Part shown: positions 26,257-35,816 of the stretch, piece by piece
How the letters are laid out: every line of letters starts with the position of its first letter
Numbering within the stretch: position 1 is the stretch's first letter
Source: Flavobacteriaceae bacterium
GTDB taxonomy: Bacteria > Bacteroidota > Bacteroidia > Flavobacteriales > Flavobacteriaceae
Assembly (NCBI GenBank): GCA_029934835.1
Contig: JAOZLL010000010.1
Location: 1-46,746, forward strand
Length of the DNA: 46,746 bases
Direction: 5' to 3'
Notes under the pieces: model-generated
The model's input: the letters and a program-made list of their open reading frames with translations, nothing else
What the model was told of the DNA's origin: nothing
Databases searched by the model: none
Made by a program: the position numbers and the translations under genes

Positions 26257-29200
26257 CTATTTAAAATTAATCAAGTCTTTTTTAGGAATACTATCTTTCT
26301 TTTTTTCGATCTCCTTTTTCTCTTTCTTTTTTCTAAGTCCCATTTTTTCAAATAATTCTTTTCCATTATCAAAATCAACTTGCCATGAGATACCCATTCC
26401 TTGTGTATAACCTAATTCATCATCAGTATATTGAATTTCATTTTGACGATTAAATACCTTCATCAATACAGTTTCTTTCTTATTTAGGGGTAATTCGACT
26501 GACACATTACCAGCAATATTAGCATTAGATTGACTTCCTGTCGGAACATTTACTTCACCATTGATAATTATTTTCTCATTTTTACCTAAGCGTGTAGCCA
26601 CAGAAACGCCCAATTGATTTTCTGTATAAAGGTTGTCTAAAGTTTTGTTACCTTGTGTGTAATCAAATCCAAATTGGATTTTGTCTTCTGGGTCAGAAAG
26701 AATATCCATTATGGCATTAGAGATTGCCATGGTCGCATTTGCTCCAATTTCATTACCAATCATAGATCCCAAATTAGTTTCATTAATAAAATTTCCTAAT
26801 ACGAGAAGTGATATAAATTGGCGCATCATATTACCTGTATCTTGGTCGTTTAAAATAAAATCAAGCTCAGAACTTAAATCCAATGGAGCATTAGGAATTG
26901 TTATATCAAACTCTTGTTTTGAATTAAACAATTCTCCAGTAATTTTTGTTTCTAGTTCTACTGGAATATCTCTATTTGAATCATATTCAGGTAGTAAAAC
27001 TTTTGGATTTGCTTTGACTTTATATAGTGCTTCAATATCAAGCTCGGCCTTATAGGGATCTCCACTAAAAGAAATTGTACCACCACTTTTCACATCAAAT
27101 GTTTTATTAATAATCCCTCCATATTTAAAATTATAAAAGCCTTTATCTACTACATAATCACCATACATATTAAAAGTACCTTTGGTGTCAATTTCCATTT
27201 GAATTGCACCTTTACCATTTCCTTTTAATGAGCTACCTGTGCTTTTATCAATCACTATTTCTATTACAGCATCTTTGGTTATTCCAAGATTAAAATCCAT
27301 TGTAACCCCTTTAAACTGTTCTAAAAATTGCTTTTGTAAACTACTTATAATTTCTTTTTCAGAAGGTGGTGATTTAAAGTGAATCAATTTTGATGATTCA
27401 ATGGTTTCTAAATCACTCATTGGGATTATTATTTCAGTTCCTGGATTTGAATTTCCATTTATTGAAATATTAATATTATCTGTATTTCCAACAAATGAGG
27501 CCGTACCTTTCAAATATCCCGTACCATAAAATAGTGAGTATTCTTCTTCAGGCGTATTAATAGCCAATAGATTTTCTGTGTCTATTTGTAAATCTAAAAA
27601 CCATTTTTTAAAGTAACTGTGAGATAGGCTCCCAGATAGATTTCCAAATGTTTCATGAAGTGTGTCATATACTTTAGCATCTTTAAAAATAAAAGATTGG
27701 TTATCTAATTGTATTTTAGTATTATTTTCTAGTGCATAATCTATATTGATAAAAGGAAAATACATGCCTGCATCATTAAGAGATAAAAGTCCAGAAAAAA
27801 TGGGGTTTTTTAGAAGTCCTTTTAAACTAGCACTTCCTGAAACACTACCTCTTATATCTTCCATAACACCCTTTCCAATAGCATTTAACATAGCTATTTG
27901 ATAATCATGAAGTTCAACTCCTAGGTCAATTACTGGTTCTTTTGGATTAAGATCAATTCTACCATTAGCTACCAAATTATTGAAATTTTCTTTTTCTAAA
28001 AATAAATCAATTTGATATTTTTTATTTGATTGAACTCCTTTTATTTCAGTAATCAAGTCACCCTGCAATTCATCATTTATGTAAAAATCTAGAATTTGAA
28101 TATCTGCGGTTGGAATGAGAAAATTATTACGTTTTTCTATCCAAATCCCGCCATTAACAAGACCTTCAATATCAAAGTTTTCAATACTAGGTGTTATTTC
28201 TGCTAAATTCACTCGATCTAAATCAATATTATAATTTCGATAATATTCACCTTGTTGCTCTCCATAAAATGAAAGTTCTTGTCCCTTAGAAATTAACAAG
28301 AAATCTTTATATACAACACTTTTGTTTTCAAAATCAAATATAATTTTATTATCATTATTTTCTTTTGGATTCAGTAACCAATCGGTATCTTTTATGCTAA
28401 TATCTGATTTATGAAAACCAATGACTGAACTGTTAACTTCATTGATTGTATGGTAGAAGGCTAGATTATATTTGTCTTTTAATTTATTACCACCTCTAAA
28501 CTCGGCACGAAAATGCAAGGTGTCGTTCAAGGTGATATTAACTAAGTTAAAATCAACGATATCATACCATTTGCTATCCACTTTATCAATAGAAAGCTGG
28601 GTGTTAAATAAAGGGTTTTTATTGTCAACTTGAAGTCGTATTTTTTTTATATAATTATCAAACACAAGAACTTCTGGAGATTTAAAAGCAAGTTTAAACA
28701 AATCCTTATCAGAATCTATTTGCCCTCTTAAGATTGTATTTGTTCCCAGTTTTACCTCAGGAAAAAAAACTGCAATTACCTGATTATAGATGTTAAACCT
28801 AAAATCTAAAAACTGATTTGGACTTACTTCGTGATCTTTATAATTAGTATAGATACTTCCAAAAGCATTTTGTGCTAATTTTGGTAATTCTTTAAATAAG
28901 AATTTCCCTTTAATACGTCCATTTATGATGTCAGTTGAGCTGATGCTTAAGGTTTGGATACTATCTTTTACAACTGATGTGATATTAAAATTTTTAAAAC
29001 TATAGTCTTGAATTTGATTGGTGTAAGTTGCATTTTTAAATTTAATACTACCTTGCATATTCTCCAATGTGTTTCCTATCATAGCCATTTGGATATCACC
29101 TTTTAATATCGCTATACTATCTCGTTTTAAGAGATTAAGCTTATTAAATTCAGAATAGGTTACATGAGAGGTAAAATCAAACTTATATTTCTCTTGAGAT

Positions 29201-30720
29201 AAATCAGCTAAACCTTGAAAGTTTAGTTTTAAATTGGGATCATTTGCTATTAGATTACCCGAGAATAACATTTCTTTTACTGTTCCATCAATAGCAATAT
29301 TTTTATAAGTATACCCTTTATATTGATGTTTAGATATTACTCCTTTAATTTGTGTATCAAGATATTCTAAAGTGAATCCTTTACCAACTACTTCAGCATC
29401 CATAGAAAAATCTCCAATCAACGGATCACCTACTAAGTGACCTAATTTTATATCATTTAATAAAATAGTTCCTTTATAAGATGCATTATCAATTTCATCA
29501 AAATTGATAATTTTTAGATCAGATTCTATAGATCCAATTACCGATTTTGTTTTTAACTTTGCTACAATAAAATCGGTGGTGATATGCGATTGTCCAGATA
29601 ACGTAAAATGTCCAAATTTTTGAAAAGATGTAGGCAATGTTTTTCCTAAAAGATTAGGTAACAACGACTTTAAATGAAAATAATCAGACTCTAAATGGGT
29701 AATATCTGCGATCATTTCAAATTTATCCTTAGATCTAAATGAGTTTTTTAGATGAATAGTTCCGATAATTCGTGATTTTTGATCAGAACGAAGACGTAAA
29801 TTACTTATTGTAAAATCATTAAGGGTTCCTTTCATTTTTGTTGAAAAATGAAGTATATCCTGAGTTCCCAACTCATTATAATAGAATTTCAAATCTTTTA
29901 GTGAAACATCAGCTTTTGGAAAATCAGCCTCGATGTTTACTTTTTCAATAAAATTGGATAAATCACCATCTTGGTAAGTCATCCGAATCTCACCTTCAAT
30001 ATTGGAATAATCTGTTATTATTCGGGTGTTTAAATAGTGCATGAACGATTTAGTATACGTGAAATCAGTTTGCATATTTTTTATAATCATTCCATTTTGA
30101 TCCTCTAGTTGTAAATCGCGTATACTTCCATAGATATTAGGACCATTTACTTTAAAATTTTCAACTTTTCCATTTATGCTAGTATAGGCTACAATGGGTT
30201 CTTTTTGTTTGTTTAGGTCTAGAAGTTTAAAATGTGCATTTTTCAGTGTAACCTTATCAGAACTTAACAGAAATCCTGAGGGTTCGTCTGACTCCTTTTT
30301 GTTAAATGTATCTATAAATTGTCGTAAGCCATCGTCTTTTTCTCCCTCATAAGTTCGCATTATTACACTTACATCATTGAGGTAAACATCATCTAGTTGT
30401 GGTTTTCCTTTATATAAATTATTAAAATCTAAAATGGAAGTAGTAAGGGTATGGACATAAATAACAGTATCCTTTCTAGAATCACGTATCAAAATATTTT
30501 TCAATTTAACTGATCCTACATAAGATAGGTCTACTTTTTCTATTTTAATATTTGTTTGGTATTTCTCATTTAAATAATTAGTAAGCTTACTTGCCAAAGA
30601 GGTTTGAACTTTTGGAAAAGAAAATGCAATACTAAATAAGAGTAGCAGAATTAAAAAAACTGCTACTATTCTCCATGTTATTTTTAAAAACCGTTTGATA
30701 TGTTTATTTTTGCTTTTTAT
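26257..30720 (-). CDS. tamB: TamB-family translocation/assembly module protein, non-standard start
   Basis: TamB-like proteins span the periplasm as a lipid- or protein-transfer bridge anchored in the inner membrane. The protein has long beta-taco repeats and the C-terminal TamB (DUF490) domain (MDFNLGITKDAVIEIVIDK, YNFKYGGIINKTFDVKSGGT), ending in a lysine-rich tail. The first usual start is TTG at 30597, but the frame stays open upstream and encodes the signal anchor that the family needs (WRIVAVFLILLLLFSIAF). An upstream stop lies at 30748-30750 (minus strand), and no ATG, GTG or TTG is between it and the anchor. The ATA at 30720 is the best position, giving about 1487 residues. It would need real ATA initiation or correction of one base. 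It diverges from tsaD, which has the same problem. Confidence 0.85.
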   Translation of the reverse strand: MKSKNKHIKRFLKITWRIVAVFLILLLLFSIAFSFPKVQTSLASKLTNYLNEKYQTNIKIEKVDLSYVGSVKLKNILIRDSRKDTVIYVHTLTTSILDFNNLYKGKPQLDDVYLNDVSVIMRTYEGEKDDGLRQFIDTFNKKESDEPSGFLLSSDKVTLKNAHFKLLDLNKQKEPIVAYTSINGKVENFKVNGPNIYGSIRDLQLEDQNGMIIKNMQTDFTYTKSFMHYLNTRIITDYSNIEGEIRMTYQDGDLSNFIEKVNIEADFPKADVSLKDLKFYYNELGTQDILHFSTKMKGTLNDFTISNLRLRSDQKSRIIGTIHLKNSFRSKDKFEMIADITHLESDYFHLKSLLPNLLGKTLPTSFQKFGHFTLSGQSHITTDFIVAKLKTKSVIGSIESDLKIINFDEIDNASYKGTILLNDIKLGHLVGDPLIGDFSMDAEVVGKGFTLEYLDTQIKGVISKHQYKGYTYKNIAIDGTVKEMLFSGNLIANDPNLKLNFQGLADLSQEKYKFDFTSHVTYSEFNKLNLLKRDSIAILKGDIQMAMIGNTLENMQGSIKFKNATYTNQIQDYSFKNFNITSVVKDSIQTLSISSTDIINGRIKGKFLFKELPKLAQNAFGSIYTNYKDHEVSPNQFLDFRFNIYNQVIAVFFPEVKLGTNTILRGQIDSDKDLFKLAFKSPEVLVFDNYIKKIRLQVDNKNPLFNTQLSIDKVDSKWYDIVDFNLVNITLNDTLHFRAEFRGGNKLKDKYNLAFYHTINEVNSSVIGFHKSDISIKDTDWLLNPKENNDNKIIFDFENKSVVYKDFLLISKGQELSFYGEQQGEYYRNYNIDLDRVNLAEITPSIENFDIEGLVNGGIWIEKRNNFLIPTADIQILDFYINDELQGDLITEIKGVQSNKKYQIDLFLEKENFNNLVANGRIDLNPKEPVIDLGVELHDYQIAMLNAIGKGVMEDIRGSVSGSASLKGLLKNPIFSGLLSLNDAGMYFPFINIDYALENNTKIQLDNQSFIFKDAKVYDTLHETFGNLSGSLSHSYFKKWFLDLQIDTENLLAINTPEEEYSLFYGTGYLKGTASFVGNTDNINISINGNSNPGTEIIIPMSDLETIESSKLIHFKSPPSEKEIISSLQKQFLEQFKGVTMDFNLGITKDAVIEIVIDKSTGSSLKGNGKGAIQMEIDTKGTFNMYGDYVVDKGFYNFKYGGIINKTFDVKSGGTISFSGDPYKAELDIEALYKVKANPKVLLPEYDSNRDIPVELETKITGELFNSKQEFDITIPNAPLDLSSELDFILNDQDTGNMMRQFISLLVLGNFINETNLGSMIGNEIGANATMAISNAIMDILSDPEDKIQFGFDYTQGNKTLDNLYTENQLGVSVATRLGKNEKIIINGEVNVPTGSQSNANIAGNVSVELPLNKKETVLMKVFNRQNEIQYTDDELGYTQGMGISWQVDFDNGKELFEKMGLRKKKEKKEIEKKKDSIPKKDLINFK

Positions 30721-30758
30721 GACACAATAGTTGTGCCTAATTATAATATTGATACTCT

Positions 30759-31787
30759 ATCGAAAAATCTGTTTACATACTTGCAATAGAATCATCATGT
30801 GATGACACCAGTGCAGCTGTATTACACAACGGAAAAGTGTTGTCTAATGTTGTAGCTAATCAAGAAATTCATGCCAAATATGGCGGTGTTGTTCCTGAAT
30901 TAGCTTCACGTGCACACCAGCAAAATATTGTTCCTGTTGTGCAACAAGCTTTACAAAGAGCAAATATCGTAAAAAAAGACCTATCTGCCATTGCTTTTAC
31001 AAAAGGGCCTGGCTTAATGGGTTCATTGCTTGTCGGTACTTCTTTCGCCAAATCATTTTCACAAGCATTAGGCATTCCATTAATTGCGATTAATCACATG
31101 CAAGCTCATGTTTTAGCACATTTTATTGAGGAAGAATCACAGCAAAAACCACCATTTCCATTTTTGTGTTTAACTATAAGTGGTGGACATACCGAGATAG
31201 TCAAAATAAATAATTATTTTGAAATGGATATTTTAGGAAATACTCTAGATGATGCAGTTGGAGAAGCTTATGATAAATCAGCAAAAATTTTAGGTTTAGG
31301 ATATCCTGGAGGACCATTAATTGATAAATTGGCAAAAGAAGGAAACCCGAAAGCTTATAAATTTACAAAGCCTAGAGTTGGTGATTTAGATTTTAGCTTT
31401 AGTGGTCTTAAAACAGCTATTTTATATTTTATTAGAGATGAGATAAAACAAAACCCTAATTTTATAAAGGAAAATTTAAACGATATTTGTGCTTCTATAC
31501 AGCATACTATTGTTTCAATTTTGATGGATAAAATAGGTAATGCTGTTAAATTCACAGGAATAAAACATGTTGCTATTGCTGGTGGTGTTAGTGCGAATAG
31601 TGAGATAAGAAAAAGATTAAAAAATACGGAGATAGAAAAGGGTTGGAAAACATATATTCCTAAATTTGAATTTACAACCGATAATGCTGCCATGATAGGC
31701 ATTGTTGGGCATTACAAATTCTTATCAGGTAAATTTGATGCCAATACGACAACGGCAATGGCACGATTAAAGGTGGATGAAAGATGA
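30759..31787 (+). CDS. tsaD: tRNA N6-threonylcarbamoyladenosine synthase subunit TsaD, non-standard start
   Basis: TsaD transfers the threonylcarbamoyl group to A37 of ANN-decoding tRNAs, with TsaB and TsaE. Conserved residues are clear: VYILAIESSCDDTSAAV, the iron-binding HMQAHVLAH, SGGHTEI and GGVSANSEIR. The first usual start (GTG 30837) would remove the essential ESSCDDT segment, which is encoded in frame from 30771. A stop at 30750-30752 bounds the frame, and no ATG, GTG or TTG lies between. The ATC at 30759 gives a 342-residue protein of normal size. Either initiation is unusual or the base calls here are wrong. tamB diverges from it. Confidence 0.9.
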   Translation: MEKSVYILAIESSCDDTSAAVLHNGKVLSNVVANQEIHAKYGGVVPELASRAHQQNIVPVVQQALQRANIVKKDLSAIAFTKGPGLMGSLLVGTSFAKSFSQALGIPLIAINHMQAHVLAHFIEEESQQKPPFPFLCLTISGGHTEIVKINNYFEMDILGNTLDDAVGEAYDKSAKILGLGYPGGPLIDKLAKEGNPKAYKFTKPRVGDLDFSFSGLKTAILYFIRDEIKQNPNFIKENLNDICASIQHTIVSILMDKIGNAVKFTGIKHVAIAGGVSANSEIRKRLKNTEIEKGWKTYIPKFEFTTDNAAMIGIVGHYKFLSGKFDANTTTAMARLKVDER

Positions 31788-31825
31788 CGGATGTTCGATA
31801 ACTAAATACTGAATACTGAAAAACA

Positions 31826-33784
31826 ATGATAATCCAATCAACCATAGATAGTATATTTGAAGCTGCTCGTGTAGAAGAGGTTATTGGGGAATTTGTTTTA
31901 CTCAAGAAATCAGGTTCTAATTTTAAGGGCTTAAGTCCGTTTAGTGATGAAAAATCACCTTCGTTTATGGTTTCGCCTGTTAAACAAATCTGGAAAGATT
32001 TTAGTTCAGGAAAAGGAGGAAACGTTGTTTCTTTTTTAATGGAACACGAACATTACACCTATCCAGAAGCATTAAAATATTTAGCTAAAAAATATAATAT
32101 TGAAATTGAGGAAACTCAATTAGATGATGAGCAGAAACAAGCACTCAACGAACGAGAAAGTATGTATGTGGTTTCTGAATATGCCAAAGATTATTTTCAT
32201 GATATCTTATTAAATAATGAGCAAGGCAAAGCCATTGGACTTAGTTATTTTAAAGAACGTGGCTATCGAGAAGAAACCATCAAAAAATTCCAGTTAGGTT
32301 ATGCGTTAAACGAATGGGAAGCCTTTACAAAAACTGCTTTAGATAAAGGTTATGAGCTACAATTTCTAGAAAAAACGGGTTTAACTATTGTCAAGGAAAC
32401 GAAACAATTTGACCGTTTTAAGGGTCGGGTTTTATTTCCAATTCACAGCATGAGTGGTCGTGTTTTGGGTTTTGGAGGTCGTATATTAAATATGACTGAA
32501 AAAGCAGCAAAATACTTGAACTCACCAGCTAGTGAAATTTATGATAAAAGTAAAGTTCTCTATGGTATTTATTATGCAAAACAAGCCATTGCAAAAGAAA
32601 ATAACTGTTTTTTAGTAGAAGGTTATACTGATGTCATAACGCTACATCAAGCAGGAGTTGAAAATGTTGTCGCTTCATCTGGAACGGCATTAACTTCAGA
32701 TCAAATTCGATTAATAAAACGATTAACGCCAAATATAACAGTGCTTTTCGACGGAGATGCCGCAGGAATTAGAGCTTCTATGCGAGGAATTGATTTGATT
32801 TTAGAACAAGGTATGAATGTTAGGGTTTTAACTTTTCCTGATGGAGATGATCCTGATAGTTATGCTAAAAAAGTTTCCTCTGAAGAATTGGCTATCTATT
32901 TAAGTGAAAAACCACAGGATTTTATCAAATTTAAAATTGCTATTTTATTAGATGATGCCAAATCTGATCCTGTTAAAAAAGCCGATTTAGTACGTGATAT
33001 CATTCATAGTATTTCGGTTATTCCAGATAGAATTCAACGAGAGATTTATGTAAAAGAATGTGCCTATTTAATGGATATTTCTGAAGAAGTATTATTCAGT
33101 AATCTAGCCCAACAAATTGCAAAAGCAGGTCAAGATAGAAGTGGGCAACGTTATCAGGAGGCAAAACAAATGGAAGTTGTAAAAAAACAGCAACATCAAG
33201 AGCTTCCAAAAGTTAATCAATTAGAAAAATACGAAAAAGAGATTATCAAGATATTACTGTTATACGGTAATAAAAAAGCTGAATTTATTGATTGGATTGA
33301 GGAAACAGATAACGTAGGAAATACAAAACTCACCAAAGAGGTCTATGAAAATATAGTTGCGCAAGAAATTTATCTCAATCTACAAGAGGATGAAATTATT
33401 TTTACAAATCCATTATTTCAAAAACTTTATGGTGTAATTATCAATCAATTTAATGTAAAACAAGAAATTGATATACAGCTATTATCACAACACGAAGACG
33501 TGACAATAGCTGAAGTTACTTCACATATTTTAATGGATGAGGAAAAGTATCAACTGAGTGATTGGGAAAGTCAAAATATTATTGTCAAACCAAAAGAAGC
33601 ACATATTATCAAATTAGTAAATGATGTAGTTCTTAATTTAAGACGCGTTTTAATCGCTGAAAAAATTAATGAAATCGTCACTATTATTAAAGATAATAAA
33701 CCCGAAAGAGAACAACTAGAAGAGATAATGAATTATACACAGTTGCGCCGATTGTTATTTGATAGATTGAATAGGGTTGTTTAA
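31826..33784 (+). CDS. dnaG: DNA primase, without zinc ligands
   Basis: DnaG makes RNA primers at the replication fork. The 652-residue protein has the N-terminal zinc-ribbon-like domain (1-100), the TOPRIM core (FLVEGYTDVITLHQAG, ITVLFDGDAAGIRA) and a helicase-binding C-terminal region. The usual ligands Cys-x2-His and Cys-x2-Cys are replaced by S37, S40, D58 and S61 (LSPFSDEKSPSF, KDFSSGKGG), although the surrounding sequence is well conserved. From memory this is a feature of flavobacterial primases. It starts 38 bases after tsaD and is probably cotranscribed. Confidence 0.94.
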   Translation: MIIQSTIDSIFEAARVEEVIGEFVLLKKSGSNFKGLSPFSDEKSPSFMVSPVKQIWKDFSSGKGGNVVSFLMEHEHYTYPEALKYLAKKYNIEIEETQLDDEQKQALNERESMYVVSEYAKDYFHDILLNNEQGKAIGLSYFKERGYREETIKKFQLGYALNEWEAFTKTALDKGYELQFLEKTGLTIVKETKQFDRFKGRVLFPIHSMSGRVLGFGGRILNMTEKAAKYLNSPASEIYDKSKVLYGIYYAKQAIAKENNCFLVEGYTDVITLHQAGVENVVASSGTALTSDQIRLIKRLTPNITVLFDGDAAGIRASMRGIDLILEQGMNVRVLTFPDGDDPDSYAKKVSSEELAIYLSEKPQDFIKFKIAILLDDAKSDPVKKADLVRDIIHSISVIPDRIQREIYVKECAYLMDISEEVLFSNLAQQIAKAGQDRSGQRYQEAKQMEVVKKQQHQELPKVNQLEKYEKEIIKILLLYGNKKAEFIDWIEETDNVGNTKLTKEVYENIVAQEIYLNLQEDEIIFTNPLFQKLYGVIINQFNVKQEIDIQLLSQHEDVTIAEVTSHILMDEEKYQLSDWESQNIIVKPKEAHIIKLVNDVVLNLRRVLIAEKINEIVTIIKDNKPEREQLEEIMNYTQLRRLLFDRLNRVV

Positions 33785-33848
33785 AGTGTTTCGGCAAATT
33801 TGCTGACATACACGTTCAATACGACAATCTTTTACTTATAAATAATAA

Positions 33849-33889
33849 ACTTTGCGTCTTAGCGACTTCGCGGTAAATAAATAAACAAA
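33849..33889. repeat. GCG-type repeat directly before dut
   Basis: CTTTGCGTCTTAGCGACTTC, continuing to GCGGTAAAT, then an A-rich spacer leads into the dut ATG at 33890. A closely related sequence precedes mutY (36925-36964), and a weaker relative lies at 14284-14326. It is more GC-rich than its surroundings. It reads as a dispersed intergenic repeat that here forms the 5' leader. Confidence 0.65.
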
Positions 33890-34321
33890 ATGGAAATAAA
33901 CATCATAAACAAGTCAAAACACGAACTCCCAAACTACGAAACCATCGCTTCAGCTGGAATGGATCTCAGAGCCAATCTTGACGAACCTGTAAAGCTACAA
34001 CCCTTAGAACGTTGTATTATTAAAACGGGATTGTTTATTGCTTTACCTATCGGATTTGAAGCACAAGTAAGACCTCGAAGTGGCTTAGCTGCTAAAAAAG
34101 GGATATCAGTATTAAATGCTCCTGGTACAATTGACGCGGATTATCGAGGAGAAATTGGTGTAATTCTGGTAAACTTATCTAACAAAGTTTTTATCATAAA
34201 TGATGGAGAACGTATCGCTCAAATGGTCATTGCAAAACACGAACGTGCCGATTGGGTTGAAGTATCTGAATTAGATTCTACCGATCGTGGTGCTGGTGGT
34301 TTTGGAAGTACTGGCGTGTGA
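33890..34321 (+). CDS. dut: dUTP diphosphatase
   Basis: Dut hydrolyses dUTP to dUMP and keeps uracil out of DNA. The 143-residue trimeric-type enzyme has all five motifs: [38 protein letters not shown] and the C-terminal [11 protein letters not shown] dispersed GCG-type repeat fills most of its leader. It converges on the GH3-family gene with only seven bases between the stops and no terminator. Confidence 0.97.
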   Translation: MEINIINKSKHELPNYETIASAGMDLRANLDEPVKLQPLERCIIKTGLFIALPIGFEAQVRPRSGLAAKKGISVLNAPGTIDADYRGEIGVILVNLSNKVFIINDGERIAQMVIAKHERADWVEVSELDSTDRGAGGFGSTGV

Positions 34322-34328
34322 AAATAAA

Positions 34329-35816
34329 TTATAGTTTTTCTAAAATTTCTGCAATTTTTCGATTATCAGATAATTGTGGGATTTTATTTTGTCCTCCAAA
34401 TTTACCAATAGACTTCATGTATTCGTGAAAACCTCCTTTTTTGACAAGACTTATCACAAGAGGTTGTAGGATATTTCCTTCAATTAAATCTTGGTAATAC
34501 ATATTTTGACTTTGCATAGAGGCATCTACTTTTTGAGCAAAATCTTTTAAATCATTAGGTGCATTTTCAAATTCGATAAACCATTCGTGATAAGGTAAGC
34601 CTTTTGTTGGGTTCACTTGTGGTGCTACCGTAAATTCACTAATAGTATAAGGAGTTTCCTCTAAAGCTTCTTGTAATGCTTGCTCTACTTCTTTAGCAAT
34701 AACGTGTTCACCAAAAGCAGATATAAAATGTTTGATACGTCCTGTAACTTTAATTCGATGTGGTTTTAAGGAAGTAAATTCAACTGTATCACCAATATTA
34801 TAACCCCAAAGTCCAGCATTTGTATTTAATATAATGACATAGTTCACACCCATTTTCACATCTTTTAAAGAAATACGTGTTGGGTTATTATCATAAAATT
34901 CGCTTGCAGGAATAAATTCATAAAAAATGCCACCATCTAATAGTAAAAGCATTCCTTTTTCTGTTAAGCTATCTTGAAAAGCAATAAATCCTTCAGATGC
35001 AGGATACAACTCTACATAATCAATTTTTTTTCCTATTAAACTTTCAAATTTAGCTTTATAGGGTTCAAAATTGACACCACCATAAATAAAGAAGTTAAAA
35101 TTTGGAAAGAGTTCACTTACCTTTTTACCCGTACGTTCTTGTAGTTTTTCAAAATACATTTGTACCCAAGATGGAATACCACTAATAACAGTCATATCTT
35201 GATGTATCGTTTCATCAATGATGTGTTTGACCTTAGTATCCCAGTCATCTATGCAATTGGTTTCCCAACTAGGTAATCTATTTTTTTGCAAATAGGAAGG
35301 CACATAATGTGCGACAATACCACTTAATCTCCCTATTTTTATGTCTGCTTTTATATCTAAAATTGGGCTTCCTTGTAAGAAAATCATCTTGCCGTCTACA
35401 AAATCTGCGTTTCCCGTGTTAGCAATGTAAAATAACAAGGCATTGCGAGCTGCTTTTATATGTGTAGGCATTGAAGCTTTGGTGATGGGAATATATTTAG
35501 CACCCGAAGTAGTCCCAGAAGTTTTAGCAAAATATTTGGGTTTTCCTTTCCAAAGTACATCTGATTTACCATCAAGAATTTGTTCGATATAGGGTTTTAA
35601 ACCTTCGTATTCACGTACTGGAACTTGATTTTTAAAATCTTGGTATGTCTTAATTGATTTAAACTGATGATCATTACCAAATTGTGTATGCTGTGCATTT
35701 TTAATAAGATTCCTAAAAACTTTATCTTGTGTTTTATAGGGATTATTAGCCCATAAATAGACTTTTTTCTGAACATGCTTGGCAAAAGCTATTGCCAAAT
35801 TTGCTTTAATACTCAT
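34329..35816 (-). CDS. GH3-family acyl-adenylate-type protein
   Basis: A 495-residue member of the family named after plant GH3 auxin-amino acid synthetases, with the adenylating-enzyme fold. Visible are the ATP motif AKTSGTTSGAKYIPIT, the GYNIGDTVEF core and ITGRIKHFIS-like VTGRIKHFISAFGEHVI near the C-terminus. Bacterial members probably form acyl-adenylates and amides, but the substrate is not known, and auxin chemistry should not be assumed. Its ATG overlaps the stop of the M23 peptidase gene by one base (TAATG), so the two are coupled. Confidence 0.9.
   Translation of the reverse strand: MSIKANLAIAFAKHVQKKVYLWANNPYKTQDKVFRNLIKNAQHTQFGNDHQFKSIKTYQDFKNQVPVREYEGLKPYIEQILDGKSDVLWKGKPKYFAKTSGTTSGAKYIPITKASMPTHIKAARNALLFYIANTGNADFVDGKMIFLQGSPILDIKADIKIGRLSGIVAHYVPSYLQKNRLPSWETNCIDDWDTKVKHIIDETIHQDMTVISGIPSWVQMYFEKLQERTGKKVSELFPNFNFFIYGGVNFEPYKAKFESLIGKKIDYVELYPASEGFIAFQDSLTEKGMLLLLDGGIFYEFIPASEFYDNNPTRISLKDVKMGVNYVIILNTNAGLWGYNIGDTVEFTSLKPHRIKVTGRIKHFISAFGEHVIAKEVEQALQEALEETPYTISEFTVAPQVNPTKGLPYHEWFIEFENAPNDLKDFAQKVDASMQSQNMYYQDLIEGNILQPLVISLVKKGGFHEYMKSIGKFGGQNKIPQLSDNRKIAEILEKL

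Noticed and set aside
30837-30839. GTG start for tsaD
   Set aside because: It would remove the conserved ESSCDDT segment that is encoded in frame just upstream.
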